NCBI GenBank assembly: GCA_964422185.1
Contig: CAYRAG010000011.1
Coordinates: forward strand, 1 to 42,433
Source of the DNA: CALXCT01 sp964422185
GTDB lineage: Bacteria; Bacillota; Clostridia; Oscillospirales; Oscillospiraceae
DNA: 42,433 nt
Reading direction: 5' to 3'
Below, in pieces: positions 7,766 through 15,206 of this stretch. The position numbers were made by a program, and so were the translations under genes. The notes below the pieces were generated by a model. It was not told where the DNA came from. It was given only the letters and a program-made list of their open reading frames with translations, and searched no databases. How positions within the stretch are numbered: position 1 is the stretch's first letter; the number at the start of each line of letters is the position of its first letter.

Positions 7766-9151
7766 TCAGTAGCGGCCGAGATCCCCGGAGGGGCGGTTCT
7801 CGGAGGCGGCGGGCTCGTCGAAGTTGTAGTCCTTGCCGGGAAGAATGGCGTTCAGGACGATGCCGGCAATCGCGGCGATGGCCAGCGCGGTGAGCGTGAT
7901 GGAGGTGCTGCCGATGGTGATGGTGATGCCGTTGGTGAAGCCCAGGCCGCACACCATGATAACGGCGGCGATGATCAGGTTCCGGGAGTTGGTGAAGTCC
8001 ACCCGGTTCTCCACCACATTGCGCACGCCGATGGCGGAGATCATGCCGTAGAGGATGAAAGACACGCCGCCCACGATGGCGGAGGGCATGGAGCCGATGA
8101 TCGCGGCGAACTTGGGGCTGAAAGACAGGATAACGGCGTAGATGGCCGCCAGGCGGATGACTCTCGGGTCATAGACCTTGGAGAGAACCAGCACGCCGGT
8201 GTTCTCACCGTAGGTCGTGTTGGCGGGGCCGCCGAACAAACCGGACAGGGAGGTGGCGATGCCGTCGCCGATGAGGGTGCGGTGCAGACCCGGATCTTCC
8301 AGGAAATTCTCACCCACCGTGGCGGAGATGGCGGAGATGTCCCCGATGTGCTCCATCATGGCGGCGACGGCGATGGGCGCCATGACCAGGATGGCGGTCA
8401 CATCAAACTTCGCCAGCTGGAACGGCTGAATGCCGAGGAAACTGGAGCTGGCCACGGAGGTGAAGTCGATCAGGGGCGCCACGGCGTTGGGATCCGCCGC
8501 GGTGGGCGCGGCGATGGTGCAGCCCGCGGCGTTGGCGATGAGCGCGATAATATAGGATCCCACCACGCCCAGCAGGATGGGGATGATCTTGACCATGCCC
8601 TTGCCCCAGATGTTGGCCACGATGATGATCGCCATGGCCACCAGAGCCAGCCACCAGCAGGTGGAGGCGTTGCTGACCGCGGACGGCGCCAGGTTCAGGC
8701 CGATGAGGATGATGATGGGGCCGGTCACCACGGGCGGCAGGAAGCGCATGACCTTGTGAACGCCCACAATCTTGATGATGAGGGCCAGAACCACATACAG
8801 CAGTCCGGCGACCACCACACCGCCCAGGGCGTAGGAGAGTTTGTCCGAGGGGGACATATTGGCGTAGATGCCGGTGTTCAGGTTGGCGACGGTCTCAAAG
8901 CCGCCGAGGAACGCAAAGGAGGATCCCAGGAACGCGGGCACCTTCAGTTTGGTGCAGATGTGGAAGAACAGGGTTCCGACGCCCGCGAACAGCAGTGTGG
9001 TCTGGATGGACAGGGGAAGACCGTAGTTCTGCACCAGGATGGGCACCAGAATGGTGGCCCCGAACATGGCAAACATGTGCTGGAGTCCCAGGATCAGCAT
9101 CTTGGGCACGCCCAGGGTTCGTGCGTCGCGAACCGGCTCTTGTTTGTTCAA
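7766..9151 (-). CDS. Uracil/xanthine permease (NCS2 family)
   Basis: 461 residues; TTG start ten bases after AAAAGGAG. A very hydrophobic protein with about 14 predicted helices. NCS2 hallmarks are visible: the N-terminal LGLQHMFAMFGATILVPIL segment, a Ser/Gly-rich FLGSSFAFLGGF stretch, and the NTTYGENTGVLVLSKV region, which in UraA-like proteins carries substrate-binding Glu/Thr residues. It would import uracil, or possibly xanthine or another purine, by proton symport. The UraA-like Glu-Asn-Thr-Gly stretch makes uracil the first guess. It is a single-gene unit with its own promoter, a leader containing a terminator-like hairpin, and its own terminator, which suggests regulation by transcription attenuation. 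Confidence 0.92.
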   Translation of the reverse strand: MNKQEPVRDARTLGVPKMLILGLQHMFAMFGATILVPILVQNYGLPLSIQTTLLFAGVGTLFFHICTKLKVPAFLGSSFAFLGGFETVANLNTGIYANMSPSDKLSYALGGVVVAGLLYVVLALIIKIVGVHKVMRFLPPVVTGPIIILIGLNLAPSAVSNASTCWWLALVAMAIIIVANIWGKGMVKIIPILLGVVGSYIIALIANAAGCTIAAPTAADPNAVAPLIDFTSVASSSFLGIQPFQLAKFDVTAILVMAPIAVAAMMEHIGDISAISATVGENFLEDPGLHRTLIGDGIATSLSGLFGGPANTTYGENTGVLVLSKVYDPRVIRLAAIYAVILSFSPKFAAIIGSMPSAIVGGVSFILYGMISAIGVRNVVENRVDFTNSRNLIIAAVIMVCGLGFTNGITITIGSTSITLTALAIAAIAGIVLNAILPGKDYNFDEPAASENRPSGDLGRY

Positions 9152-9188
9152 GGTTGCATCTCTCCTTTTCTGTTTCCGATATCAGCGC

Positions 9189-9226
9189 AAAAAAAGAGAC
9201 GGCTGTCACCAGATACGGCAGTCGCC
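9189..9226 (-). promoter_or_regulatory. Leader attenuator-type hairpin of the permease
   Basis: On the minus strand GGCGACTGCC pairs with GACAGCCGTC (8 of 10 pairs, nine-base loop), then TCTTTTTTT. It lies 38 bases before the TTG start and after the promoter, so it can only act on this gene's own transcript. A second, larger stem (AAAAGGGG...CCCCTTTT, 9240-9295) precedes it and could form an alternative fold. No PyrR-binding consensus or purine riboswitch is recognised. Confidence 0.6.
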
Positions 9227-9306
9227 GGAACGATGGCGGAAAAGGGGAGACGGAGAAACAGCATGCTGTGCGTTCATCTCCTCGCCCCCCTTTTTAGCCG
9301 GGCAAC

Positions 9307-9335
9307 ATTGTAACAGAGTCTTCCGGAAAATACAA
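9307..9335 (-). promoter_or_regulatory. Promoter of the permease
   Basis: Minus strand TTGTAT, 17 bases, TACAAT, with TGT before the -10. The transcript starts about 150 bases upstream of the start codon, leaving room for the leader hairpins. The stretch from 9336 to 9469 shows nothing recognisable. Confidence 0.8.
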
Positions 9336-9469
9336 GAAAAAATCGTGCGGCTGGAGGGAGAGAATCCAGCGTTCCAGAACAGGCATCAAACCATTGCAAT
9401 CTCTCACTTTTTCGTCAGGAGTGTCCCGCGGCCCGTATGCCCGGAATCTCCGCGGGGATCGCGCAGAAA

Positions 9470-9498
9470 GAAAGCGCGGAGGGGCACTCCGCGCTTTC
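9470..9498 (-). terminator. Terminator after malQ
   Basis: Perfect 12-base-pair stem GAAAGCGCGGAG / CTCCGCGCTTTC, followed on the minus strand by a T-rich TTTCTGCG. Confidence 0.8.
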
Positions 9499-9529
9499 GG
9501 GACGGGGTTTGATTTTTCTGCGGGGCGCT

Positions 9530-11092
9530 TTATTTCTGCTGCGGGGGATCGGACTCGGGCGCCGCCGCCTCCCCCTGCGCCCCGGCGGTTTTCTGTTCCG
9601 GCTCTTTCTTCTCGCTCCTGCCGTACAGCCGGGACATGTCCGCGATGCGCCGCGTCAGCTCCGGCGTGATCTGGCCGGGCAGCAGCCGCCACTGCCAGTT
9701 GCCGCCTGCGGTGCCGGGGGTGTTCATCCTCGACTCCGCGCCGAGTTCAAGGTAGTCCTGGATCTGGGCGATGAACAGATCCGCCACGCTGCTCATTCCG
9801 CCCCGGAGGATGCCCCAGGTGTAGCCCTCCTCCCGGTTGAGGCCAAGATAGGCTTTCGCCATGGCCAGATCCGCCGGCTGGATCTCCTCCAGCCACGCAC
9901 GGAGCGGAGGATTGTCATGGGTGCCGGTGTAGCAGACGCAGTTTGCGGGATACCGGTGCGGCAGGTAGCTGCTGGACTCCCGGGAGTCAAAGGCGAACTC
10001 CAGCACTTTCATGCCGGGCAGGCCGGAGTCGGCCAGGAGCTTGTGCACCTCGGGGGAGGGGTAGCCCAGATCCTCCGCGATAAACGGCAGATTGTGGAAC
10101 CAGCCGGTGAGCACGCGGAGGAGATCCATGCCGGGCCCCTTGACCCACCTGCCGTTCTTCGCGGTCTTCTCGCCGTAGGGGACGGCCCAGTAGCTCTCCA
10201 GACCCCGGAAGTGGTCAATCCGGATCATGTCGAACAGCTTCTCCGCGCCGCCGATCCGGCGGATCCACCAGCCGTAGCCGTTTTTGGCCATGGCCTCATA
10301 GTCGTAGAGCGGGTTGCCCCAGAGCTGCCCGTCCGTGCTGAAGAAATCCGGCGGCACGCCGGAGACGGCGACGGGGATGTGCTCCCTGTCCAGCTGGAAG
10401 CTCTCCGGGGAGGACCAGACATCCACGGAGTCCAGCGCCACATAGATGGGCAGATCCCCGATGATCCCCACGCCCTTTTCCCTGGCGTAGGTGCGCAGGG
10501 ACTTCCACTGGCGGTAGAAGAGGAACTGGATGTAGGTGAACATCCGGATGTCGTCCTGCAGCAGCACCCGGTACTGTTCCATGGCGTGCGCCTCCCGCAG
10601 CCGGATCTCCCGATCCGGCCACTGGGTCCAGGGCGCCATGCCGAAGTGCCGCTTGAGCGCCATGAACAGCGCGTAGTCCGGCAGCCAGGACTCATTTTCC
10701 GCCTCAAACGCCTCCACCTGCGGCCGGTCCCGGTTCCAGCCGCGGATCGTGGCCCTCTCCAGCAGGGGGAAGCGGTTCTGATACAGCAGGCCGTAGTCCG
10801 TTTTCGCCGGGTCGTCCCCCCAGCGGCAGCCGTCAATCTCCGCCTGGGTCAGCAGACCGTCCTCCACCAGAAGATCCAGGTCGATGAGGTAGGGGTTGCC
10901 CGCGAAGCTGGAGACGCTCTGGTAGGGGGAGTCCCCGTAGCCGGTGGGGCCCACGGGGAGAATCTGCCACCAGGACTGGCCCGCGTCGGCCAGAAAGTCG
11001 ATGAAGTCCCGCGCCGCTTTCCCCAGGGTGCCGATTCCGTAGGGAGAGGGGAGGGAGGAGACCGCCATCAGAATTCCACTGCTTCTTTTCAA
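9530..11092 (-). CDS. malQ: 4-alpha-glucanotransferase (amylomaltase, GH77)
   Basis: 520 residues from TTG at 11092. GTG codons at 11101 and 11095 are also in frame, but the site AAAGGG overlaps the first and is best spaced (8 bases) for the TTG, and MKRSSGIL is the usual family N-terminus. GH77 catalytic residues are all present: nucleophile Asp in MIRIDHFRG (D293), acid/base Glu in FIAEDLGYPSP (E340) and Asp in YTGTHDNPPL (D393). The enzyme transfers maltooligosaccharide segments between alpha-1,4-glucans in glycogen or maltodextrin use. The last ~30 residues are a charged, Pro/Glu/Gln-rich tail beyond the normal GH77 end. It is a lone gene here; no glycogen or maltose genes are near. Confidence 0.95.
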   Translation of the reverse strand: MKRSSGILMAVSSLPSPYGIGTLGKAARDFIDFLADAGQSWWQILPVGPTGYGDSPYQSVSSFAGNPYLIDLDLLVEDGLLTQAEIDGCRWGDDPAKTDYGLLYQNRFPLLERATIRGWNRDRPQVEAFEAENESWLPDYALFMALKRHFGMAPWTQWPDREIRLREAHAMEQYRVLLQDDIRMFTYIQFLFYRQWKSLRTYAREKGVGIIGDLPIYVALDSVDVWSSPESFQLDREHIPVAVSGVPPDFFSTDGQLWGNPLYDYEAMAKNGYGWWIRRIGGAEKLFDMIRIDHFRGLESYWAVPYGEKTAKNGRWVKGPGMDLLRVLTGWFHNLPFIAEDLGYPSPEVHKLLADSGLPGMKVLEFAFDSRESSSYLPHRYPANCVCYTGTHDNPPLRAWLEEIQPADLAMAKAYLGLNREEGYTWGILRGGMSSVADLFIAQIQDYLELGAESRMNTPGTAGGNWQWRLLPGQITPELTRRIADMSRLYGRSEKKEPEQKTAGAQGEAAAPESDPPQQK

Positions 11093-11231
11093 CACTGTCA
11101 CCCTTTCACAGCGTCTGCCGGAGCAGCTTTTTGCGTGTCCGGCCGGCGGAACCCACGAGAGCGCATCACCGCGTTCTCTGGAAAAATATGGGAGACCCGG
11201 CGGGATGCCGGCGGGCCGGTTCTCCTGGAAG

Positions 11232-11260
11232 AGTATACCACAAATTCGGAGGGATCGTCA
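11232..11260 (-). promoter_or_regulatory. Promoter of malQ
   Basis: Minus strand: a weak -35 (TGACGA), 17 bases, then TATACT within TGTGGTATACT, a strong extended -10. It gives a leader of about 135 bases. Confidence 0.65.
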
Positions 11261-11293
11261 TAATTTCTTAAGAACCTGAAGCCGTGTTTTTCA

Positions 11294-11322
11294 TTGCAAC
11301 GGGTGAAAAAATGTGGTACACT
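11294..11322 (+). promoter_or_regulatory. Promoter of the small multidrug-export family gene (module A)
   Basis: TTGCAA (11294-11299), 17 bases, TACACT (11317-11322), with ATGTGG before the -10. It is almost identical to the recD2 promoter at 12124-12152. Confidence 0.85.
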
Positions 11323-11326
11323 GCCC

Positions 11327-11344
11327 CCTGTCCGGATGGACAGG
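11327..11344 (+). promoter_or_regulatory. 5'-end hairpin of leader A
   Basis: CCTGTCC (11327-11333), loop GGAT, GGACAGG (11338-11344), seven pairs, at the predicted transcription start. The matching module at 12155-12174 keeps the stem with different bases. Confidence 0.6.
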
Positions 11345-11371
11345 ATTTCCAGTTTGAAAGAGGAGTTTGAC

Positions 11372-11860
11372 TTGGGAATTGTGGACTGGCTGTTTAGCAC
11401 AACCATCGGGAAAATGGTCTTTACCGGCATGGTCTCCATGGTGCCCGTGGTGGAGCTGCGCGGCGGCATCCCCGTGGGCGTGGGGCTGGGTCTGGCGCTG
11501 TGGCAGGCCTACCTGGCCGCGGTGATTGGGAATATGATTCCGCTGCCCTTTATCGTCGTCTATATCCGGCGCATCTTCCAGTGGATGCGAAGGCGCATGC
11601 CAAGGTTCAACCATGTGGTGGACTGGCTGGAGCAGAAAGCGCACCTGAAAGGGGAGAAAGTGGCGAAGTACGAGGTGCTGGGCCTGACCATTTTCGTGGC
11701 GATCCCCCTGCCGGGCACCGGTGGCTGGACAGGCGCCCTGGCGGCCGCGTTTCTGGACATGCCCCTGCGCAGAGCGCTGCCGTCCATTTTCCTCGGCGTG
11801 CTCATCGCGGGCTTTCTGGTTCTGGGAATCACCTACGGCTTTACCGCGATTTTTGCCTGA
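11372..11860 (+). CDS. Small multidrug-export family membrane protein
   Basis: 162 residues from TTG at 11372, six bases after AAAGAGGAG. An earlier ATG at 11336 lies inside the leader hairpin and has no ribosome site, and the first in-frame codon at 11294 is the -35 box. The protein matches the PF06695 (COG2426) pattern: VSMVPVVELRGGIPVGVGLG near the N-terminus, FIVVYIRRIFQWMRR, and a C-terminal FVAIPLPGTGGWTGALAAAF. It has about four membrane segments. The family name is historical; transport of drugs has not been generally shown, and the PLPGTGGW motif recalls DedA-like helix-hairpin folds. It is a single-gene unit; the actual substrate is unknown. Confidence 0.85.
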   Translation: MGIVDWLFSTTIGKMVFTGMVSMVPVVELRGGIPVGVGLGLALWQAYLAAVIGNMIPLPFIVVYIRRIFQWMRRRMPRFNHVVDWLEQKAHLKGEKVAKYEVLGLTIFVAIPLPGTGGWTGALAAAFLDMPLRRALPSIFLGVLIAGFLVLGITYGFTAIFA

Positions 11861-11866
11861 ACCCGC

Positions 11867-12105
11867 GCATTCCCGGAGCGGAGACCTTGGGACACCGATG
11901 CCCCGTCTCTGAAGCGGGGGTGGAACCGCGGTTGCGGGGTGACGGACGCGCCCGCCTGAGCGCGGGCGGATATCGGCGAAACAATCTGGTGGAGAAGAGA
12001 ATGTGCGGCATTTTCCGCCCGTTCTTTTCTCCACCATTTGCATATGATGCCCTGTCCCGGAACGGGGATCGGAGTTTCGGGGAAGCGGGGATTCCGGGAA
12101 GATGT
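11867..12105. repeat. Intergenic inverted repeat and stem-loops
   Basis: Between the export gene and recD2 (11861-12249, no gene seen). A 48-base stem-loop, GGTGGAGAAGAGAA / TTCTTTTCTCCACC (11988-12035), lies inside a looser inverted repeat whose arms are about 11871-11917 and 12060-12104 (shared bits CGGGG-ATCGG and TCCGGGAA). A small CGCCCGC/GCGGGCG hairpin is at 11949-11968. No strong U tract follows, so terminator action is doubtful. Confidence 0.5.
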
Positions 12106-12123
12106 CCTGCTCCCCGCGCCGCG

Positions 12124-12152
12124 TTGCAACAGAGAGAGAAATGTGGTACAAT
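12124..12152 (+). promoter_or_regulatory. Promoter of recD2 (module B)
   Basis: TTGCAA (12124-12129), 17 bases, TACAAT (12147-12152), with ATGTGG before the -10. Confidence 0.88.
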
Positions 12153-12154
12153 TC

Positions 12155-12174
12155 TCCCGTCAGGCCGGACGGGA
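12155..12174 (+). promoter_or_regulatory. 5'-end hairpin of leader B
   Basis: TCCCGTC (12155-12161), six-base loop AGGCCG, GACGGGA (12168-12174), seven pairs at the predicted transcript start, followed by TTTCC as in leader A. Confidence 0.6.
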
Positions 12175-12249
12175 TTTCCCGCCGGGCAATGTGCCGGTTC
12201 GGGAGGAAAGAACGGGGAAAGGGGGCACGCGCCCTTGGGAGCAAAGGAA

Positions 12250-14454
12250 ATGGAGAGCATTGAGGGCGTGGTGTCCTCTGTCATCTTCACCAATGAGGAA
12301 AACGGATACACGGTGCTCCGCGTGACCATGGAGGGGGACGAGGAGATCACCGCCGTCGGCTGCATGCCCGGTATCGCGCCGGGGGAAAAGCTGTCCCTCC
12401 ACGGGGAGTGGACGAATCACCCCAGCTACGGGCGCCAGTTCAAGGCCGCGGTGGCGGAGCGGAGGATGCCGGAGGACAGTGAGGAGATCTATCTGTACCT
12501 GGCCTCCGGCACCGTCCGGGGCGTGGGCGCAGTCACCGCCCGCCGCCTGGTGGATACTTTCGGGGATCAGACGCTGCTGGTGATGGAGAATGAGCCGGAG
12601 AAACTGACCAAAATCAAGGGCATCACCCTCAAGCGGGCGAAGACCATCAGCGCGGAGGTGCGCAGCCAGATGGGGATGCGCCTGCTGATGGACTACCTGA
12701 CCGCCAACGGACTGGCGCCGCAGCTGGGCATGCCGCTGTACCGGCAGTACGGCGCGCTGGCGCTGCAGGTGCTGAAAGACAATCCCTATGTGCTGCTGAG
12801 CCCGGAGATCGGGGTGGAGTTCGCCATCGCGGACAAACTGGCGCTGTCCGGCGGGATCTCCGCGGACAGCGAGGTTCGCCGGAGAGCGGGCGTGCTCCAT
12901 GTGCTGACACGCGGCATGGAGCAGCGGGGCCACACTTTTCTCGTCCGCGGGGATCTGCTCGACGAGGCCGCGGGACTTCTCTCCCTGGATCGGGATCTCG
13001 TGGAGGATATGCTGGACAGACTCGTGGATGAGGACGAGCTGGAGGAGGAGTTCGTCGCCGGCGAGGACGCCATCTATCAGGCGGAGATGCGGCAGGCGGA
13101 GCGCTACATCGCCCGCCGCCTTCTGGCGATGGCGCAGCGGGAGCTGCACGCGCCGGAGGATCTGGACAGTGTGATCGACCGGCTGCAGGCCAGCCAGGGC
13201 ATCACTTACACGCCGCTGCAGCGCGAGGCGATCCGCACGGCGGCCACCCGCCAGGTGATGCTGCTCACCGGCGGGCCGGGCACGGGCAAGACCACCTCTC
13301 TGCGGGGCGTCCTGGCGCTCTTCGACCGCCTGGGACTGCATACCTCCCTGGCCGCGCCCACGGGCCGGGCCGCCAAGCGGCTGGGCGATCTGTGCGACGC
13401 GGAGGCGTCCACCATCCACCGCCTGCTGGAGACGGGGTACGACCCGAGAACCGGCAAACCGGGGTTCCAGCGGGATGAGGACAACCCCCTCCCGGCGGAC
13501 GCGGTCATTGTGGATGAGACCTCCATGGTGGATGTCAGTCTGATGTGGGCGTTTCTGTGCGCGCTGCGGGAGGACTGCCGCCTGATCCTCGTGGGAGACC
13601 CGGATCAGCTGCCGTCGGTGGGACCGGGCAATCTGTTCTCGGATCTCATCCGCAGCGGGGTCATCCCCACCGTGCGCCTCAATGAGGTGTTCCGCCAGGC
13701 GGCGGAGAGCCGGATTATCATGAACGCGTACCAGGTCAACCGGGGGGAGCATCCCGACTTCCGCGCCAACGAGAAAGACTTCTTCCTGCTCTCCCGGCGG
13801 GATGAGAACCGGGCGCTGGAGACCATCGTGGAGCTGTGCCAGACCCGCCTGCCCCGGAAGATGGGGATCGCGTCCAACCAGATCCAGGTGCTCTCCCCCA
13901 CGAAGAAGGGGATCGTCGGCACCGTCTCCCTCAACCGTGCGATCCAGAGCGCGGTCAACCCGCCCGCGGAGGGCAGGGCAGAGCGGATCTTCGGGGAGAC
14001 GGTGTTCCGTACGGGGGATCGGGTGATGCAGGTGCGCAACAACTACGACGCCCTCTGGAAAAATCCGGACAGTCTGGAGAGCGGCATGGGCGTGTACAAC
14101 GGGGACATCGGAACCATCGTGTCCGTGGAATCCGGAAGCGGCACCGTCCTGGTGGACTTTGACGGCCGCCAGGTGGAGTATCCCACGGAGTCGCTCAACG
14201 AGCTGGAGCTGGCCTACGCCATCACGGTGCACAAGGCCCAGGGCAGCGAGTACCGGGCGGTGATCCTCTCCGCCATGCCCGGCCCGTACATGCTCCAGAC
14301 CCGGTGCGTGCTGTATACCGGCATTACCCGCGCCAGGGAGCTGTTCATCGCGGTGGGCGAGGAGGAGGTGCTCCACCACATGGTGGACAACAACCGCCAG
14401 GCCGCACGAAACTCCGGCGTGCTGTGGCGGCTGACGGACGGCGCGGAATCATAG
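12250..14454 (+). CDS. recD2: ATP-dependent 5'-3' DNA helicase RecD2
   Basis: 734 residues from ATG 12250, with GGGAG eight bases before it; TTG at 12235 is a weaker alternative. The long open frame upstream runs through the promoter and is not coding. The N-terminal RecD2-specific domain starts with GVVSSVIFTNEENGYTVLRV and carries helix-hairpin-helix-like repeats (about 85-185). The motor follows: Walker A GGPGTGKTT (341-349), Walker B VIVDETSMVD, a glutamine after LVGDPDQLPSVG, and the C-terminal motif VI region AITVHKAQGSEY. No RecB or RecC is present, which is normal for RecD2, an SF1B helicase in DNA repair and replication-fork handling. Length is usual for the family. Confidence 0.96.
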   Translation: MESIEGVVSSVIFTNEENGYTVLRVTMEGDEEITAVGCMPGIAPGEKLSLHGEWTNHPSYGRQFKAAVAERRMPEDSEEIYLYLASGTVRGVGAVTARRLVDTFGDQTLLVMENEPEKLTKIKGITLKRAKTISAEVRSQMGMRLLMDYLTANGLAPQLGMPLYRQYGALALQVLKDNPYVLLSPEIGVEFAIADKLALSGGISADSEVRRRAGVLHVLTRGMEQRGHTFLVRGDLLDEAAGLLSLDRDLVEDMLDRLVDEDELEEEFVAGEDAIYQAEMRQAERYIARRLLAMAQRELHAPEDLDSVIDRLQASQGITYTPLQREAIRTAATRQVMLLTGGPGTGKTTSLRGVLALFDRLGLHTSLAAPTGRAAKRLGDLCDAEASTIHRLLETGYDPRTGKPGFQRDEDNPLPADAVIVDETSMVDVSLMWAFLCALREDCRLILVGDPDQLPSVGPGNLFSDLIRSGVIPTVRLNEVFRQAAESRIIMNAYQVNRGEHPDFRANEKDFFLLSRRDENRALETIVELCQTRLPRKMGIASNQIQVLSPTKKGIVGTVSLNRAIQSAVNPPAEGRAERIFGETVFRTGDRVMQVRNNYDALWKNPDSLESGMGVYNGDIGTIVSVESGSGTVLVDFDGRQVEYPTESLNELELAYAITVHKAQGSEYRAVILSAMPGPYMLQTRCVLYTGITRARELFIAVGEEEVLHHMVDNNRQAARNSGVLWRLTDGAES

Positions 14455-14466
14455 GGCAGTGGCGTT

Positions 14467-14492
14467 CCCCGGCGCAGAATTCCGCGCCGGGG
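14467..14492 (+). terminator. Hairpin after recD2
   Basis: CCCCGGCGC / GCGCCGGGG with loop AGAATTCC, 13 bases after the recD2 stop. No U tract follows, so it may be a processing or partial stop structure. Confidence 0.4.
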
Positions 14493-14524
14493 GGCGGGAT
14501 GGATAGATGAAAGGATGGTAGAGT

Positions 14525-14998
14525 ATGAGCAAAATTCTGGTAGCCTATTTCTCGGCCAGCGGCACGACCGCGAGAGTGGCGAAGACCCTGGCGGAGGCGG
14601 CGCAGGCGGATCTGTACGAGATCAAACCGGCGGTTCCCTATACCAAGGCGGATCTGAACTGGATGGACAAGAAGTCCCGCAGCTCCATTGAGATGCAGGA
14701 TCCGTCCTCCCGGCCGGCCCTGGCGGACACGGACGCCCCTGTGGCGGATCACGATACGATCCTCCTGGGATTTCCCATCTGGTGGTACATCGCCCCCACC
14801 ATTATCAACACATTCCTGGAGAGCTACGACTTCACCGGGAAGAAGATCGTCCTCTTCGCCACCTCCGGCGGCAGCGACTTCGGAAAGGCGGCCCAGGGGC
14901 TGGCCAAAAGCTGCCCCGGCGCCGCCATCCAGGAGGGCAAACTCCTCAACGGCGGCGTGAGCGCCGAGTCGCTGAAAAAGTGGGTGGAGACCCTGTAA
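14525..14998 (+). CDS. Flavodoxin
   Basis: 157 residues; ATG seven bases after AAGGATGG. The N-terminal FMN phosphate loop SASGTTARVAKTLAE (with the FSASGTT variant of the flavodoxin T/S-x-T-G-x-T motif) is followed by LLGFPIWWYIAPTIINTFLE and the isoalloxazine-shielding FATSGGSDFGK region. This fits the flavodoxin-like group common in anaerobes (annotated flavodoxin or flavodoxin family protein). It would carry electrons via FMN in the cytoplasm or act as an FMN-dependent reductase; the partner is unknown. It is followed by a strong terminator and is probably either its own unit or read through from recD2. Confidence 0.92.
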   Translation: MSKILVAYFSASGTTARVAKTLAEAAQADLYEIKPAVPYTKADLNWMDKKSRSSIEMQDPSSRPALADTDAPVADHDTILLGFPIWWYIAPTIINTFLESYDFTGKKIVLFATSGGSDFGKAAQGLAKSCPGAAIQEGKLLNGGVSAESLKKWVETL

Positions 14999-15002
14999 TC
15001 GA

Positions 15003-15044
15003 ATCCCCCGTTTCCAAAGGCGGAACCCCCTGGAAACGGGGGAT
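15003..15044 (+). terminator. Terminator after the flavodoxin gene
   Basis: Thirteen perfect pairs, ATCCCCCGTTTCC / GGAAACGGGGGAT, then TTGCGC. A second tight hairpin CGCCCGGCG / CGCCGGGCG (15050-15074) follows directly. The T tract is poor, so the tandem stems may share the task. Confidence 0.65.
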
Positions 15045-15078
15045 TTGCGCGCCCGGCGCTCCGCTCGCCGGGCGGGAA

Positions 15079-15092
15079 TGAATAATTATACA
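15079..15092 (+). promoter_or_regulatory. Possible ArgR/AhrC half-operator
   Basis: TGAATAATTATACA differs from the arginine-box core TGAATwwwwATTCA at one position and lies about 40 bases before the ABC operon promoter. A second box at the expected spacing is not clear. Confidence 0.3.
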
Positions 15093-15130
15093 GAGAATAT
15101 GCAATAATCTGAGGATCTGAGAATTTCAGA

Positions 15131-15158
15131 TTGACAATTCCTGCATACGGTGTATAAT
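15131..15158 (+). promoter_or_regulatory. Promoter of the amino-acid ABC importer
   Basis: TTGACA (15131-15136), 16 bases, TATAAT (15153-15158), both perfect hexamers. Just upstream is the repeat ATCTGAG-G-ATCTGAG with an inverted CAGAT, a possible operator. Confidence 0.88.
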
Positions 15159-15206
15159 TGAGCCGCAATTCGGGGCTCTGCCCACGATGTAAAGGAGTGT
15201 TGAGGA

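Noticed and set aside
7619..9313. 564-codon plus-strand open frame opposite the permease
   Set aside because: Antisense shadow of the NCS2 permease, rich in Gly, Asp and His, with no ribosome site.
9152..9335. PyrR-binding leader or purine riboswitch before the permease
   Set aside because: Neither the PyrR loop consensus nor the purine riboswitch core could be recognised by eye; only a generic attenuator is claimed.
11294..11371. ATG-type start for the export-family protein upstream of 11372
   Set aside because: The codons at 11294 and 11336 lie in the -35 box and the leader hairpin; the TTG at 11372 has the ribosome site.
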